Shown: positions 35,749 to 45,492, counted from the first letter of the stretch. The stretch is DNA of 64,000 bases from Vibrio sp. RE88 (GCF_013113835.1 NZ_VTYQ01000008.1:1-64000), one strand, 5' to 3'. Notes: generated from the letters alone by a model not told the origin. Translations and numbers: made by a program.

Positions 35749-38076
35749 ATGAGCCAAGCTATCTGTCAAATGATTGCTCAAGAACTGAGTGTTCGTACTG
35801 AGCAAGTTACCGCTGCTGTTAATCTGATCGATGATGGCAACACGGTGCCATTCATCGCCCGCTATCGAAAAGAAGTGACAGGTGGTCTGGACGATACCCA
35901 ATTGCGTAATCTCGACAGCCGTCTCTCTTACCTGCGTGAACTGGATGATCGTCGTCAGACGATTCTGAAATCCATTCAGGAGCAGGGCAAACTAACGACT
36001 GAGCTCGAAACTGAAATCCATCAGGCGGACAGTAAAACTCGCCTTGAAGACTTGTATCTGCCGTACAAACCTAAGCGCCGCACCAAAGGCCAGATTGCGA
36101 TTGAAGCTGGTTTGGAACCGCTGGCAGACAAATTGTGGAACGAACCACAGACGGAGCCGGAGCAAGCAGCAGCTCAATACATTGATGCAGACAAAGGTGT
36201 TGCAGACACCAAAGCGGCGCTTGATGGCGCGCGTGCCATTGTGATGGAACGTATTGCTGAAGATGCCAACCTGCTGGAAAAAATTCGTACACACCTTAAC
36301 CGTAACGCTGAGCTGGTGGCTCGCGTTGTGGATGGCAAAGAGCGTGAAGGCGAAAAATTCAAAGATTACTTTGAGCACAACGAAGCCTTGAGCAAGGTGC
36401 CATCACACCGTGCGCTGGCTATGTTGCGCGGCCGCAATGAAGGCTTCTTAACATTGGTGATGAATGCTGACCCAGAGCAAGAAGAGGGTGCTCGCCAGTC
36501 GTATTGCGAAACCATCATTGCAGATCACTATGGTATTTCCCTTAGCCAAGCCCCAGCGGATGTGTGGCGTAAGCAAGTGATCAGTTGGGCGTGGCGCATC
36601 AAGGTGTCGATGCACATGGAAACTGAGCTGATGGGAGCGATGAAAGAGCGTGCTGAAATCGAAGCGATTGAAGTGTTTGCGACAAACCTGAAAGATTTGT
36701 TGATGGCGGCTCCAGCAGGTCCGCGAGCCACGTTAGGTCTCGATCCGGGCTTGAGAACAGGGTCGAAAATCGCGGTGGTGGATTCAACAGGTAAAGTGTT
36801 AGCAACGGAAATCATTTACCCTCATCCACCGCAAAAACAGTATGACAAATCGGCACAGGTGGTGGCGAAGCTGGTACAGCAGTTCAATGTCGACCTGATC
36901 GCCATTGGTAACGGCACGGCTTCGCGTGAAACTGACAGCTTTGTCGCTGATCTGATTAAGCGCAATAACCTCAAAGTGCAGAAGATTATGGTCAGTGAAG
37001 CGGGCGCGTCCGTTTATTCGGCGTCTGAGCTGGCTGCCAAAGAGTTCCCGGGTTTGGACGTGTCACTGCGTGGCGCGGTGTCGATTGCTCGTCGTCTGCA
37101 AGACCCACTGGCAGAGCTGGTGAAAATCGACCCTAAATCGATTGGTGTTGGTCAGTATCAACACGACGTTAGCCAATCGATGCTGGCTAAGCGTCTGGAC
37201 GCGGTTGTCGAGGACTGTGTAAACGCCGTCGGTGTCGATGTGAATACGGCGTCTCCTGCGTTGTTAACGCGAGTGGCGGGGCTGTCGAGCACCATTGCGC
37301 AGAACATTGTTGACTACCGTGATGAGAATGGCCGCTTTGAAGCACGTACCACACTGAAGAAAGTCGCCCGCCTTGGTCCAAAAGCCTTTGAACAGTGTGC
37401 CGGGTTCCTCCGTATTATGGATGGTAAGAACCCGCTGGATGCGTCATCGGTTCACCCAGAAGCGTATCCTGTGGTGAAAGCCATCGCGGAGAAAAACAGC
37501 AAAGACGTTCGCGCCTTGATTGGTGATACTCAGTTCCTACGTGGCTTACATGCCGTGGATTACACCGATGACAATTTTGGTGTTCCGACAGTCAGCGACA
37601 TCATCAAAGAGTTGGACAAACCGGGACGTGACCCTCGCCCTGAATTCAAAACCGCAACGTTCGCCGATGGCGTAAATGAAGTGTCGGATCTCGAACCGGG
37701 CATGGTGTTGGAAGGCGTGGTATCCAATGTGGCGAACTTTGGCGCTTTCGTTGATATTGGCGTCCATCAGGATGGCTTAGTGCATATTTCGGCTTTAACT
37801 GATCGATTTGTCTCTGATCCTAGAGAAGTCGTGAAGGCGGGTGATATCGTTAAAGTCAAAGTGATGGAAGTGGATATTCAGCGTAAGCGTATTGGTCTGT
37901 CTATGCGTCTTAATGATGAGTCGGGTCAAGATAACCGCTCTCAGCGTTCTTCTGCTCCACGTGGTCAACAACGTCAGAGCCAAGGCAACAAAGGTGGCCA
38001 ACGTCGTCGTGAAGAGCCAGCAAATGGCGCAATGGGCGGGGCATTTGCCGCTGCATTTGCGAAAGCCAAGAAATAG
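35749..38076 (+). CDS. tex: Tex-family RNA-binding transcription accessory protein
   Basis: The 775-residue protein has the Tex architecture: N-terminal helical domain, YqgF-like RNase H fold (LGLDPGLRTGSK near residue 328), helix-hairpin-helix motifs (about 500-560), and a C-terminal S1 RNA-binding domain (about 650-720). A basic, Gln/Arg-rich tail follows. Tex binds nucleic acids and affects transcription and stress survival in several bacteria; its exact role is not settled. Monocistronic with a terminator. Confidence 0.95.
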   Translation: MSQAICQMIAQELSVRTEQVTAAVNLIDDGNTVPFIARYRKEVTGGLDDTQLRNLDSRLSYLRELDDRRQTILKSIQEQGKLTTELETEIHQADSKTRLEDLYLPYKPKRRTKGQIAIEAGLEPLADKLWNEPQTEPEQAAAQYIDADKGVADTKAALDGARAIVMERIAEDANLLEKIRTHLNRNAELVARVVDGKEREGEKFKDYFEHNEALSKVPSHRALAMLRGRNEGFLTLVMNADPEQEEGARQSYCETIIADHYGISLSQAPADVWRKQVISWAWRIKVSMHMETELMGAMKERAEIEAIEVFATNLKDLLMAAPAGPRATLGLDPGLRTGSKIAVVDSTGKVLATEIIYPHPPQKQYDKSAQVVAKLVQQFNVDLIAIGNGTASRETDSFVADLIKRNNLKVQKIMVSEAGASVYSASELAAKEFPGLDVSLRGAVSIARRLQDPLAELVKIDPKSIGVGQYQHDVSQSMLAKRLDAVVEDCVNAVGVDVNTASPALLTRVAGLSSTIAQNIVDYRDENGRFEARTTLKKVARLGPKAFEQCAGFLRIMDGKNPLDASSVHPEAYPVVKAIAEKNSKDVRALIGDTQFLRGLHAVDYTDDNFGVPTVSDIIKELDKPGRDPRPEFKTATFADGVNEVSDLEPGMVLEGVVSNVANFGAFVDIGVHQDGLVHISALTDRFVSDPREVVKAGDIVKVKVMEVDIQRKRIGLSMRLNDESGQDNRSQRSSAPRGQQRQSQGNKGGQRRREEPANGAMGGAFAAAFAKAKK

Positions 38077-38092
38077 TCTCGGCTAGAAATAC

Positions 38093-38120
38093 AAATCCCC
38101 GCAATAGCGGGGATTTTTTT
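38093..38120 (+). terminator. Intrinsic terminator of tex
   Basis: AATCCCCGC-AATA-GCGGGGATT is followed by a run of T on the plus strand. Confidence 0.92.
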
Positions 38121-38149
38121 CGGTATTTCCTAATCATTATGCTTAGGTA

Positions 38150-38620
38150 CTACAACACCGCAATTACATCTGAAGGTGTATTGGGTGCAACCGCATCACC
38201 GTAGTGAAACTTAATCACAGTTCTGCGCTTGGCCATTTTGCCTTCAGTTATCGCCGCATCGATTATGTGCCTTGGTAACCGAAAGCGCATTGCGTAGCCC
38301 TTGCCCTGATCTTCGCTGTAGCTGTCCAGAGCAATCAGCTGGAAAATCCGTTCGAGCGTATCTTTGGGATCTTCCTGATAAGTGGCTTTAACTTCTTCCT
38401 GTTCACTGGCTTCATAGCTCGGGTGCTCAGCCGGATCCCAAGAGGATTGTCGTCGCCTTTTATCATCGGCTTTGACTTTACGTTCAGCGTTACTTTTGGT
38501 TAATGCCACAGTGGGAGTGACGGGCTCGCGGACTTTATTGTCTCTGGCTGCCTGCTCCGTTTGCACATTAACCGATGGGGCGATCAGCGGTACACTTACG
38601 TTCGTAGGTGATACGAGCAT
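38150..38620 (-). CDS. Conserved Vibrio protein of unknown function
   Basis: A 156-residue cytoplasmic protein that I recognise only as an unnamed protein conserved in Vibrio; similar ones have been labelled Lon protease without any Lon domain. The first 100 residues look disordered and charged (ADDKRRRQSSWDPAEHPSYE), and the last 55 look folded (GYAMRFRLPRHIIDAAI). There is no TM segment or signal peptide. The ATG at 38620 has GGAGG upstream, so I reject the 11-residue longer form. It lies 109 bases downstream of bioH on the same strand and faces tex tail-to-tail. Confidence 0.8.
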   Translation of the reverse strand: MLVSPTNVSVPLIAPSVNVQTEQAARDNKVREPVTPTVALTKSNAERKVKADDKRRRQSSWDPAEHPSYEASEQEEVKATYQEDPKDTLERIFQLIALDSYSEDQGKGYAMRFRLPRHIIDAAITEGKMAKRRTVIKFHYGDAVAPNTPSDVIAVL

Positions 38621-38729
38621 TTTAACCTCCTCACGCCCAGCCAGAAAATGCAATAAAACAGCGTTTTCTTGGCTCGCTTATTTATCGGCCTCTATAGTCA
38701 AAATTTTAGCGTATTGGATAAAATAATTT

Positions 38730-39527
38730 TCATTTGTCAGCCGAAAAGCGGATAACTTGCTGACAAAACTCATTAAATTCGGTCATGAATGGTGCGTGCG
38801 ATGAAGCGCCAAACATATAACTTTCACTGGCCGGCATCAGCGTGTCGACGTCAGTTGCGACTTTGGCTGGCACTAGCCCATCCAAGCGTCCGTATAAACG
38901 CAGGGTGGGCACTGAGACATCGGGTAGCGCCTGACGATAATCCACATCGGCAAGCAACTGTAGGCCAGTGAGCAGGGACTGAGGGTTTGGCTCTGGGCGA
39001 GACAGGACCGCCTGTTTGAGGGTTTTGACGTCTTGGCGGGCAGAAGGGCTGCCCATTGCTTGCAACGCCATAAAGCGCTCAATGGTGACGCGAAAATCAT
39101 CTACTAGTTGCTCGGTGAACGCACTCAGAACTTGAGGTTGTATGCCGCGCCAGCGCTTTTCTGCTGAAAACTTAGGTGAGCTAGCAACGGTGATTAGCTT
39201 GGTTATACGCTCTGGGTGATTAATCGCGATATGTGTAGCCACCAAGCCACCCAAAGACCAGCCGAGCCAAATCGCATTGTCTGGTGCGTGGTGTAGAACC
39301 TGTTGGGCGAGCTCTTCCATCGTTTCGAAGTGTAATTGATGGCTGTGGCCAAACCCCGGTAGATCAACGACGTGCACGCGAAAATGCTGGCTTAACTGCT
39401 CAACGGCCTGATGCCAGACAGCACCATTCATTCCCCACCCATGAACTAAGACCAAATCGTCACCTTGACCTGTTGACTGCCAATATGGCGTTGTTGGTTT
39501 GATCTCATTCTGTGCCACGTTTTCCAT
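38730..39527 (-). CDS. bioH: Pimeloyl-ACP methyl ester carboxylesterase BioH
   Basis: Removes the methyl group from pimeloyl-ACP methyl ester, completing pimelate synthesis for biotin. The 265-residue alpha/beta hydrolase has the oxyanion segment VHGWGMNGAVW, nucleophile elbow GWSLGG (Ser near residue 91), the acid residue in GRLDGLVP and the catalytic His in SSHAPF. ATG at 39527 and GTG at 39518 are both plausible starts. It is divergent from comF, as in E. coli and V. cholerae. Confidence 0.94.
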   Translation of the reverse strand: MENVAQNEIKPTTPYWQSTGQGDDLVLVHGWGMNGAVWHQAVEQLSQHFRVHVVDLPGFGHSHQLHFETMEELAQQVLHHAPDNAIWLGWSLGGLVATHIAINHPERITKLITVASSPKFSAEKRWRGIQPQVLSAFTEQLVDDFRVTIERFMALQAMGSPSARQDVKTLKQAVLSRPEPNPQSLLTGLQLLADVDYRQALPDVSVPTLRLYGRLDGLVPAKVATDVDTLMPASESYMFGASSHAPFMTEFNEFCQQVIRFSADK

Positions 39528-39585
39528 CCTTTACACCTGATTTAAAGCGGTAAGTTAATTATCTAGTTCTCAGATATTGAGCGCC

Positions 39586-40290
39586 ATGTTAACCGATTGG
39601 ATTAAGAAACACACAGCCTACCTGTTGCCCAGTCATTGTGATTTGTGCCAGATGGCGATCGGAACGCAAGCGGCGCATCCCTTGCTCTGCTGTTTCTGTC
39701 AGCGACGTTTTGCGCCAGTTCCTCGCTGCAGACGATGTGGCTTGGCGACCCCTGAATCTGTCGAAATGTGCGGGCAATGTTTAGTTGCCCCGCCACTGTG
39801 GGCGTACTTGTATTGTGTTGGAGACTATCAACCACCGCTATCGAGTTACGTTCACCGACTCAAGTACGAAGGCCAGTACTGGCAGGCTAAAACCTTGTCT
39901 TTGCTGTTGGTGCCACGCATCGACACTCGACCGGACCTGATTACTTTTGTCCCCTTGCACTGGCGTCGTTACTGTTATCGTGGCTACAACCAAAGTCAGC
40001 ATCTGGCGTGGCAAATTGGTCGAGAACTGGATGTGCCGTGTGAGGCTCTGTTTGCAAAAATGCGTGCAACGGAAAGGCAACAAGGTATGGATAAAAAGCA
40101 GCGCAAGGAGAACGTTCGTCAGGCTTTTCGCCTAAGAAAATCGGTAAATTCCGAGCATGTCGCTATTGTCGATGATGTGTTAACTACGGGCAGTACCGTG
40201 CATCAATTATGCAAATTATTGCTTGATGCTGGAGTGAAAACCATTGATATTTACTGCATTTGCCGCACTCCTGAACCTTCTAACCGCTAA
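39586..40290 (+). CDS. comF: ComF-family phosphoribosyltransferase-like protein
   Basis: The 234-residue protein has an N-terminal zinc-ribbon region with CDLC, CCFC, CRRC and CGQC pairs and a C-terminal PRTase-type domain with VAIVDDVLTTGST. ComF is required for natural transformation in V. cholerae and H. influenzae, where it is thought to act after DNA uptake, probably in the cytoplasm. The ATG at 39586 is used. No obvious CRP-S competence operator is visible in the short gap to bioH. Confidence 0.93.
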   Translation: MLTDWIKKHTAYLLPSHCDLCQMAIGTQAAHPLLCCFCQRRFAPVPRCRRCGLATPESVEMCGQCLVAPPLWAYLYCVGDYQPPLSSYVHRLKYEGQYWQAKTLSLLLVPRIDTRPDLITFVPLHWRRYCYRGYNQSQHLAWQIGRELDVPCEALFAKMRATERQQGMDKKQRKENVRQAFRLRKSVNSEHVAIVDDVLTTGSTVHQLCKLLLDAGVKTIDIYCICRTPEPSNR

Positions 40291-40383
40291 AGTGGCGCTG
40301 ATTTGATCTAAAACGCTAGATCTTGCGGAAATCAGGAGTAAAATGGTGCTTAAATAGCCTACAAATTTACTCAGGTATTCGTC

Positions 40384-40971
40384 GTGTCAAATCCTATTAC
40401 TATTACTGAAAATGCCCAGAAACACTTTGCTAACCTTTTGAGCCAACAGCCAGAAGGGACAAACATCCGCGTATTCGTTGTGAATCCGGGGACGCAAAAT
40501 GCAGAATGTGGCGTTTCTTACTGCCCAACTGAAGCGATTGAAGCTACAGATACTGAGATCAAGTATGAAGGTTTCTCTGCTTACGTTGACGAGCTGAGCT
40601 TGCCATTCCTTGAAGACGCGGAAATCGACTTCGTGACAGACAAAATGGGTTCTCAGCTGACGCTGAAAGCGCCAAACGCGAAAATGCGTAAAGTGTCTGA
40701 CGACGCACCATTGGTTGAGCGTGTTGAATACGTGATTCAAACTCAGGTAAACCCTCAACTAGCAGGGCACGGCGGTCACGTCAATCTGGTAGAAATCACT
40801 GAAGACGGTATCGCGATTGTTGCCTTTGGCGGTGGTTGTAACGGTTGTTCTATGGTTGATGTGACACTAAAAGAAGGCATCGAGAAAGAACTGCTGCAAC
40901 AGTTTGAAGGCGAGTTGAGCGCAGTTCGCGATGCGACTGAGCATGACCGTGGTGAGCACTCTTACTACTGA
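40384..40971 (+). CDS. nfuA: Fe-S biogenesis protein NfuA
   Basis: Scaffold/carrier that delivers 4Fe-4S clusters to targets, useful under iron limitation and oxidative stress. The 195-residue protein has a degenerate A-type domain (about 1-95) and a Nfu domain with the cluster-binding CNGC motif (GGGCNGCSMVDV). The start is GTG at 40384. It follows comF by 93 bases, and a terminator follows. Confidence 0.96.
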   Translation: MSNPITITENAQKHFANLLSQQPEGTNIRVFVVNPGTQNAECGVSYCPTEAIEATDTEIKYEGFSAYVDELSLPFLEDAEIDFVTDKMGSQLTLKAPNAKMRKVSDDAPLVERVEYVIQTQVNPQLAGHGGHVNLVEITEDGIAIVAFGGGCNGCSMVDVTLKEGIEKELLQQFEGELSAVRDATEHDRGEHSYY

Positions 40972-41009
40972 TAACTGGCTAAATAACAGATTTAACCATA
41001 TGCAATACA

Positions 41010-41039
41010 AGGGGTTGACGAAAAAGTCAGCCCTTTTTT
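41010..41039 (+). terminator. Intrinsic terminator of nfuA
   Basis: GGGTTGAC and GTCAGCCC form a stem with one G-T pair around an A-rich loop, followed by six T. Confidence 0.85.
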
Positions 41040-41102
41040 GTTTTCAAACATGACAGTTTTCTCATATATTAAAGACTTCCTCTACGGCTAAGGAGTAAGC
41101 AA

Positions 41103-41651
41103 GTGGCTAAACGGAACCCACCAGAAATTCTGGCAAAACAAACTGTAGCTCAATCCAAATTGTTTGCCGTTGAAGCGCTTGATTTACGCTTTAGCAATGG
41201 TGTCGAACGCACCTACGAACGCATGAAACCGAGTGGTCGTAACGCGGTGATGATGGTGCCAGTAACTGCAGAGGGAGATATATTGCTGGTTCGCGAATAT
41301 GCCGCAGGTACCGAACGTTATGAACTCGGCTTTCCTAAAGGGTTGATCGATGCTGGAGAGTCGCCAGCAGAAGCCGCCGACAGAGAGCTGAAAGAAGAAA
41401 TCGGCTTCGGGACCAACAAGCTGACACCATTGAAAGATGTAGTGCTCGCGCCTTCTTATTTCTCGAGCAAAATGACCCTGTTTATCGCAGAGGATCTATA
41501 CTCAGAACAGTTAGAAGGGGATGAACCTGAACCTTTGGAAGTAATTCGCTGGCCACTTGCCCAGGCAGAAGAGCTTCTGACTCACCTCGATTTTTGTGAG
41601 GCGCGCAGTATTACCGCGCTAATGCTTGCTCTACGTATATTAAAACCATAA
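41103..41651 (+). CDS. nudE: ADP compounds hydrolase NudE (Nudix)
   Basis: Hydrolyses ADP-ribose, NADH and diadenosine polyphosphates. The 182-residue protein has a complete Nudix box (GLIDAGESP, then RELKEEIGF) at about 82-104. The start is GTG at 41103 with AAGGAG upstream. It is followed by cysQ after 26 bases, and the pair is probably one transcript. Confidence 0.95.
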   Translation: MAKRNPPEILAKQTVAQSKLFAVEALDLRFSNGVERTYERMKPSGRNAVMMVPVTAEGDILLVREYAAGTERYELGFPKGLIDAGESPAEAADRELKEEIGFGTNKLTPLKDVVLAPSYFSSKMTLFIAEDLYSEQLEGDEPEPLEVIRWPLAQAEELLTHLDFCEARSITALMLALRILKP

Positions 41652-41677
41652 TCAATGTAGAGCGTGAAGGATTGACT

Positions 41678-42505
41678 ATGCCAATGACAGAAGACCTTTC
41701 CCACCATTTGCCTGCCGTGATTGATATTGCCCGCTCGGCAGGCCAGTTAATTCTCGATATTTACGAGAAGAAAGAATACCAAGCCTACACCAAAAGTGAT
41801 GAAACACCGGTGACCAGTGCGGACATCGCGGCACATAAACTGATCATGGAAAAGTTGTCCGATCTGACGCCGGATATTCCCGTGTTATCGGAAGAAGCCG
41901 CTGATATCAGCCTTGATAAGCGCTCGCAATGGAGCCGCTATTGGTTGGTGGACCCGTTAGATGGGACACAGGAGTTTATTGCCCGTAGTGGCGATTTCGC
42001 AACTATCATCGCATTGGTTGAGAATCACCAACCAGTCATGGGGGTGGTGCATGGCCCAGTGTCTGGCGTGACGTATTATGCCTACAAAGACAAAGGGGCA
42101 TGGAAAATCCCAGACATGGACGAAAGTGTGCGGATTAAGACCCACAACCATGATGGTCAGGCGCATCCGATTGCGATTGCGATCAGCCGTCGCCAAGACA
42201 TCAATCGTATTACCAGTCGCATGAGCAGTGGTTGGAATTATGATTTGGTGCCATTGGGCTCTGCGGCGCTTAAAGCGTGCTTAGTGGCGGAAGGCGCGGT
42301 GGATTGCTACCTACGTCTTGGGCCGACTGGGGAGTGGGACACTGCGGCGACTCAGTGTATCGTCGAAGAGGCGGGCGGCCGGATCCTCAGTACTCAGCTT
42401 GAGCCTCTGTCTTATAATGAGCGTGAAACCTTGGAAAACCCTAACTTCATTGTTCTTGGCGATGAACGGCTACCTTGGGACGAGATCCTTCAGGTGAAAG
42501 ATTAG
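41678..42505 (+). CDS. cysQ: 3'(2'),5'-bisphosphate nucleotidase CysQ
   Basis: Removes the 3'-phosphate of PAP, a by-product of sulfate assimilation that inhibits oligoribonuclease and sulfotransferases. The 275-residue protein has the inositol monophosphatase-family metal sites: LSEEA near 72, DPLDGTQEF near 93, and the C-terminal EWDTAA. The ATG at 41678 has AAGGA seven bases upstream. Confidence 0.96.
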   Translation: MPMTEDLSHHLPAVIDIARSAGQLILDIYEKKEYQAYTKSDETPVTSADIAAHKLIMEKLSDLTPDIPVLSEEAADISLDKRSQWSRYWLVDPLDGTQEFIARSGDFATIIALVENHQPVMGVVHGPVSGVTYYAYKDKGAWKIPDMDESVRIKTHNHDGQAHPIAIAISRRQDINRITSRMSSGWNYDLVPLGSAALKACLVAEGAVDCYLRLGPTGEWDTAATQCIVEEAGGRILSTQLEPLSYNERETLENPNFIVLGDERLPWDEILQVKD

Positions 42506-42550
42506 CTAAGCTAAAGCGCTTGTGGCTCTGCTTATACTCTCACTCTGCAA

Positions 42551-42584
42551 ATAAAAAGGGTTGGTCATTGTGTACCAACCCTTT
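42551..42584. terminator. Bidirectional terminator between cysQ and recG
   Basis: AAAGGGTTGGT pairs with ACCAACCCTTT across an 8-base loop. The minus strand reads into TTTTTATTT, so it best serves recG but probably also stops nudE-cysQ. Confidence 0.85.
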
Positions 42585-42596
42585 CCACGTTTCTTA

Positions 42597-44675
42597 CTAT
42601 GCCTTCGAATACATGTCTCGGTCTCCCAGCCAGCGGTCGATAATCGCGGCTGCATTGTCTGGGAAGTTATCATGAATATGACGTGCGACACGCTGCACTT
42701 CAGGGATTAAATGCTGATCCCGGATTAAATCGGCAATCTTAAAGTCAGCCATTCCGGTCTGCTTGGTCCCCAGTAGTTCTCCGGGGCCGCGAATTTCCAA
42801 ATCGCGCTGCGCAATGACAAAGCCATCATTGCTCTCACGAAGCACGCCTAAACGCTTTTGTGCGGTTTTAGACAATGGAGAATGGTAGAGCAGCACACAA
42901 TGGCTGGCGACGCTGCCTCGACCCACTCGACCGCGCAGCTGGTGCAGCTGAGCCAGTCCCAATCGCTCTGGGTTTTCAATGATCATTAAGCTTGAGTTAG
43001 GGACGTCCACACCCACTTCGATTACGGTCGTCGCGACCAATAGGTGCAGCTTGTTGTCTTTAAAGTCCTGCATGACCGACTGCTTCTCCGCCGGTTTCAT
43101 TCGGCCATGCACTAAGCCTATTTTAACGTCAGGCAGTTTTCTTTGTAGCTCTTCAGCGGTATCAGCAGCAGCTTGAGCTTCTAAAACTTCTGACTCATCA
43201 ATCAGGGTACACACCCAATAGGCCTGCTTCCCTTCATTGAGGCAGGCGTTGCGAACACGTTCGACAATATCATCTCGCTTGGTATCCGGGATGGCGACGG
43301 TCTGAATTGGTGTTCGGCCCGGTGGTAGTTCATCAATGACGGAGGTCTCGAGATCGGCATAAGCAGTCATCGCCAGTGTGCGCGGAATCGGTGTCGCCGT
43401 CATGATCAATTGATGAGGAAAAGCGCCTTGCTTTTCGCCTTTCTCTCTCAGTTCAAGGCGCTGGTGGACACCGAACCTGTGTTGCTCATCAATGATGACC
43501 AACGCAAGATGATGAAAGGCGACGTGCTCCTGAAACAGAGCATGGGTACCGACCACCATTTGTGCTTCGCCACTGGCAATTTTCGCTAGCTCGGCTTCTT
43601 TGGCTTTACCTTTTAACTTACCTGCAAGCCAGCCAACGTTTATGCCCATCGGTTCCAGCCACTGAGCAAAGTTGATCGCGTGCTGCTCGGCCAGCAGTTC
43701 AGTCGGCGCCATTAACGCCACTTGGTAACCATGCTCCAGAGCTCGTAGCGCTGCTAATGCCGCGACTAAGGTTTTACCGGAACCGACATCCCCTTGAACC
43801 AGACGCATCATCGGGTGAGGCTTCTCAAGGTCTTGCTCAATTTCGGCGACAACGCGTGATTGTGCTTTGGTTGGGGTAAACGGTAATTGATCGAGTAATT
43901 GCTGTTTAAGTTGGTTACGTTCAGCCAGCGGCAGAGCAACATCTTGCTGACCTTTGCTACGGACGGAAAGCATGGAGAGATTCTGAGCCAGCAGCTCTTC
44001 CATAATCAGGCGTATTTGCGCTGGGTGTTTACCCTCATCAAATGCCTGCAAATCAATATCTGGTGTCGGACGGTGAATGGTGTGCAGCGCCTGAGCGAGC
44101 GAAACTTGCTGGTTATACAGACCAGCGGGTAAAAGCTCTTGGACCGCGGCTTTGTCAATCAAGGCTAATGCTTGATCGGTCAGATTGCGTAAGGTGATTT
44201 GGCGCAAGCCGTCTGTGGTCGGGTAAACCGGCGTCAGGTTCTGCTCCACTTCTGCAGGCTGATTGGGGGCATAAAATTTGTAATCCGGATGGACGATTTC
44301 TAACCCGAAGCTGCCGCGTTTGACTTCACCATAGGCGTGAACGGTTTTACCTTCGGCAAAATTATTCTTCATTGCAGCGGTGAAATTGAAAAAGCGCAGT
44401 GTAATGGTGCCATTGCCATCACTGATTTTTACCGTCAGCATTTTGCGTTTGCCAAACAAGGTATCGGCGCTCATCACTTTCCCTTGTACTGCGGCCCATA
44501 ATCCAGCATGCAGTTTGACGATAGGGTAAATGCGTGTGCGATCTTCGTAACGAAGCGGTAAGTGGAAAAGCAGATCTTGTACTGAATTGAGCCCGACTTT
44601 TGCCAGCTTTTCCGCGACTTTGGCACCAACGCCAGTCAGAGAAGTGAGAGGAACAGCAGATAGCAATTGGGACAT
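42597..44675 (-). CDS. recG: ATP-dependent DNA helicase RecG
   Basis: Branch-migrating helicase that regresses stalled replication forks and resolves R-loops. The 692-residue protein has an N-terminal wedge/OB-fold region (to about 240), then superfamily 2 helicase motifs: GDVGSGKT, DEQHRFG, TATPIPRT and QLRGRVGRG. The order gmk-rpoZ-spoT-trmH-recG is the one found in E. coli. Confidence 0.97.
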   Translation of the reverse strand: MSQLLSAVPLTSLTGVGAKVAEKLAKVGLNSVQDLLFHLPLRYEDRTRIYPIVKLHAGLWAAVQGKVMSADTLFGKRKMLTVKISDGNGTITLRFFNFTAAMKNNFAEGKTVHAYGEVKRGSFGLEIVHPDYKFYAPNQPAEVEQNLTPVYPTTDGLRQITLRNLTDQALALIDKAAVQELLPAGLYNQQVSLAQALHTIHRPTPDIDLQAFDEGKHPAQIRLIMEELLAQNLSMLSVRSKGQQDVALPLAERNQLKQQLLDQLPFTPTKAQSRVVAEIEQDLEKPHPMMRLVQGDVGSGKTLVAALAALRALEHGYQVALMAPTELLAEQHAINFAQWLEPMGINVGWLAGKLKGKAKEAELAKIASGEAQMVVGTHALFQEHVAFHHLALVIIDEQHRFGVHQRLELREKGEKQGAFPHQLIMTATPIPRTLAMTAYADLETSVIDELPPGRTPIQTVAIPDTKRDDIVERVRNACLNEGKQAYWVCTLIDESEVLEAQAAADTAEELQRKLPDVKIGLVHGRMKPAEKQSVMQDFKDNKLHLLVATTVIEVGVDVPNSSLMIIENPERLGLAQLHQLRGRVGRGSVASHCVLLYHSPLSKTAQKRLGVLRESNDGFVIAQRDLEIRGPGELLGTKQTGMADFKIADLIRDQHLIPEVQRVARHIHDNFPDNAAAIIDRWLGDRDMYSKA

Positions 44676-44794
44676 AACAAAGCTCGGTAAGTTATTCAGT
44701 AAGTTACATAGGCGATTACCCTAATAGTTAACCACCGAGCTGTGTTTTTGTACAGGAGAAAATGGCGCGCCTTGCATGACGCTAAGCGATGGGA

Positions 44795-45478
44795 TTATTT
44801 CTTCTGCATTTCCTGCCACCATGCTTCGTCCGCGACAATCTGGCCTTGTTCGTCGAGTGGTGGGTAAGCTAAGCCTTTGCGCTTGGCGACTTTAGCTAAA
44901 ACAGGGTGGCCACGCTCAAACAGAATGCGATGAATGGTTTCTTGCGGTAAGTTGCTGACCTGATTGTCGTACATACCGGCCGCTTGGCGTTGGCGCTGAG
45001 CCTCGTACATGATAACCGCGCTGGCAACGGAGACATTGAGCGACTGCACCATGCCAATCATCGGGATGATGATGTCTTGATCCGCCAGTTGCTTGGCCTC
45101 TTCGGAAGCGCCAATTTTCTCGCTACCAAGAATAATGGCCGTCGGCTTGGTGTAGTCGATCTCACGAAAGTCGACCGCAGTGTCAGACAGATTGGTGACC
45201 AATATCTGCATGCCCTGATCTTTCAGCTCGGTAACCGCTTTGTCGATAGAGTCGTGGGTTTCCACTTCAACCCAGTTACGGGCACCGGCAGAGGTATGGC
45301 TAAGAGTGCGCATATCATTCGGCCACACGGCATGGATCTTGTGGATGCCTGTCGCATCGGCAGTTCTGATCACCGCAGATACGTTGTTGGGCTTATGGAC
45401 TTCCTCAAGACAGAAAGTCAGGTCAGCCTGACGGGACTTAAGGACTTGTTGGATTCGGTTGTAGCGTTCTAAGTTCAT
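44795..45478 (-). CDS. trmH: tRNA (guanosine(18)-2'-O)-methyltransferase TrmH
   Basis: SpoU-type SAM-dependent enzyme that methylates the ribose of G18 in the tRNA D loop. The 227-residue protein has the SPOUT knot motifs: NVSAVIRTADA, ILGSEKIG and IPMIGMVQSLNVSVA. It lies 65 bases downstream of spoT beyond a terminator-like hairpin, and 119 bases before recG. Confidence 0.96.
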   Translation of the reverse strand: MNLERYNRIQQVLKSRQADLTFCLEEVHKPNNVSAVIRTADATGIHKIHAVWPNDMRTLSHTSAGARNWVEVETHDSIDKAVTELKDQGMQILVTNLSDTAVDFREIDYTKPTAIILGSEKIGASEEAKQLADQDIIIPMIGMVQSLNVSVASAVIMYEAQRQRQAAGMYDNQVSNLPQETIHRILFERGHPVLAKVAKRKGLAYPPLDEQGQIVADEAWWQEMQKK

Positions 45479-45492
45479 AATGGCAGTAAAAC

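Noticed and set aside
39528..39585. CRP-S competence operator before comF
   Set aside because: The 58-base gap shows no sequence close to the Vibrio CRP-S consensus.
44984..45472. 162-codon open frame opposite trmH
   Set aside because: It mirrors the trmH coding sequence on the other strand and has no start signal or family match.
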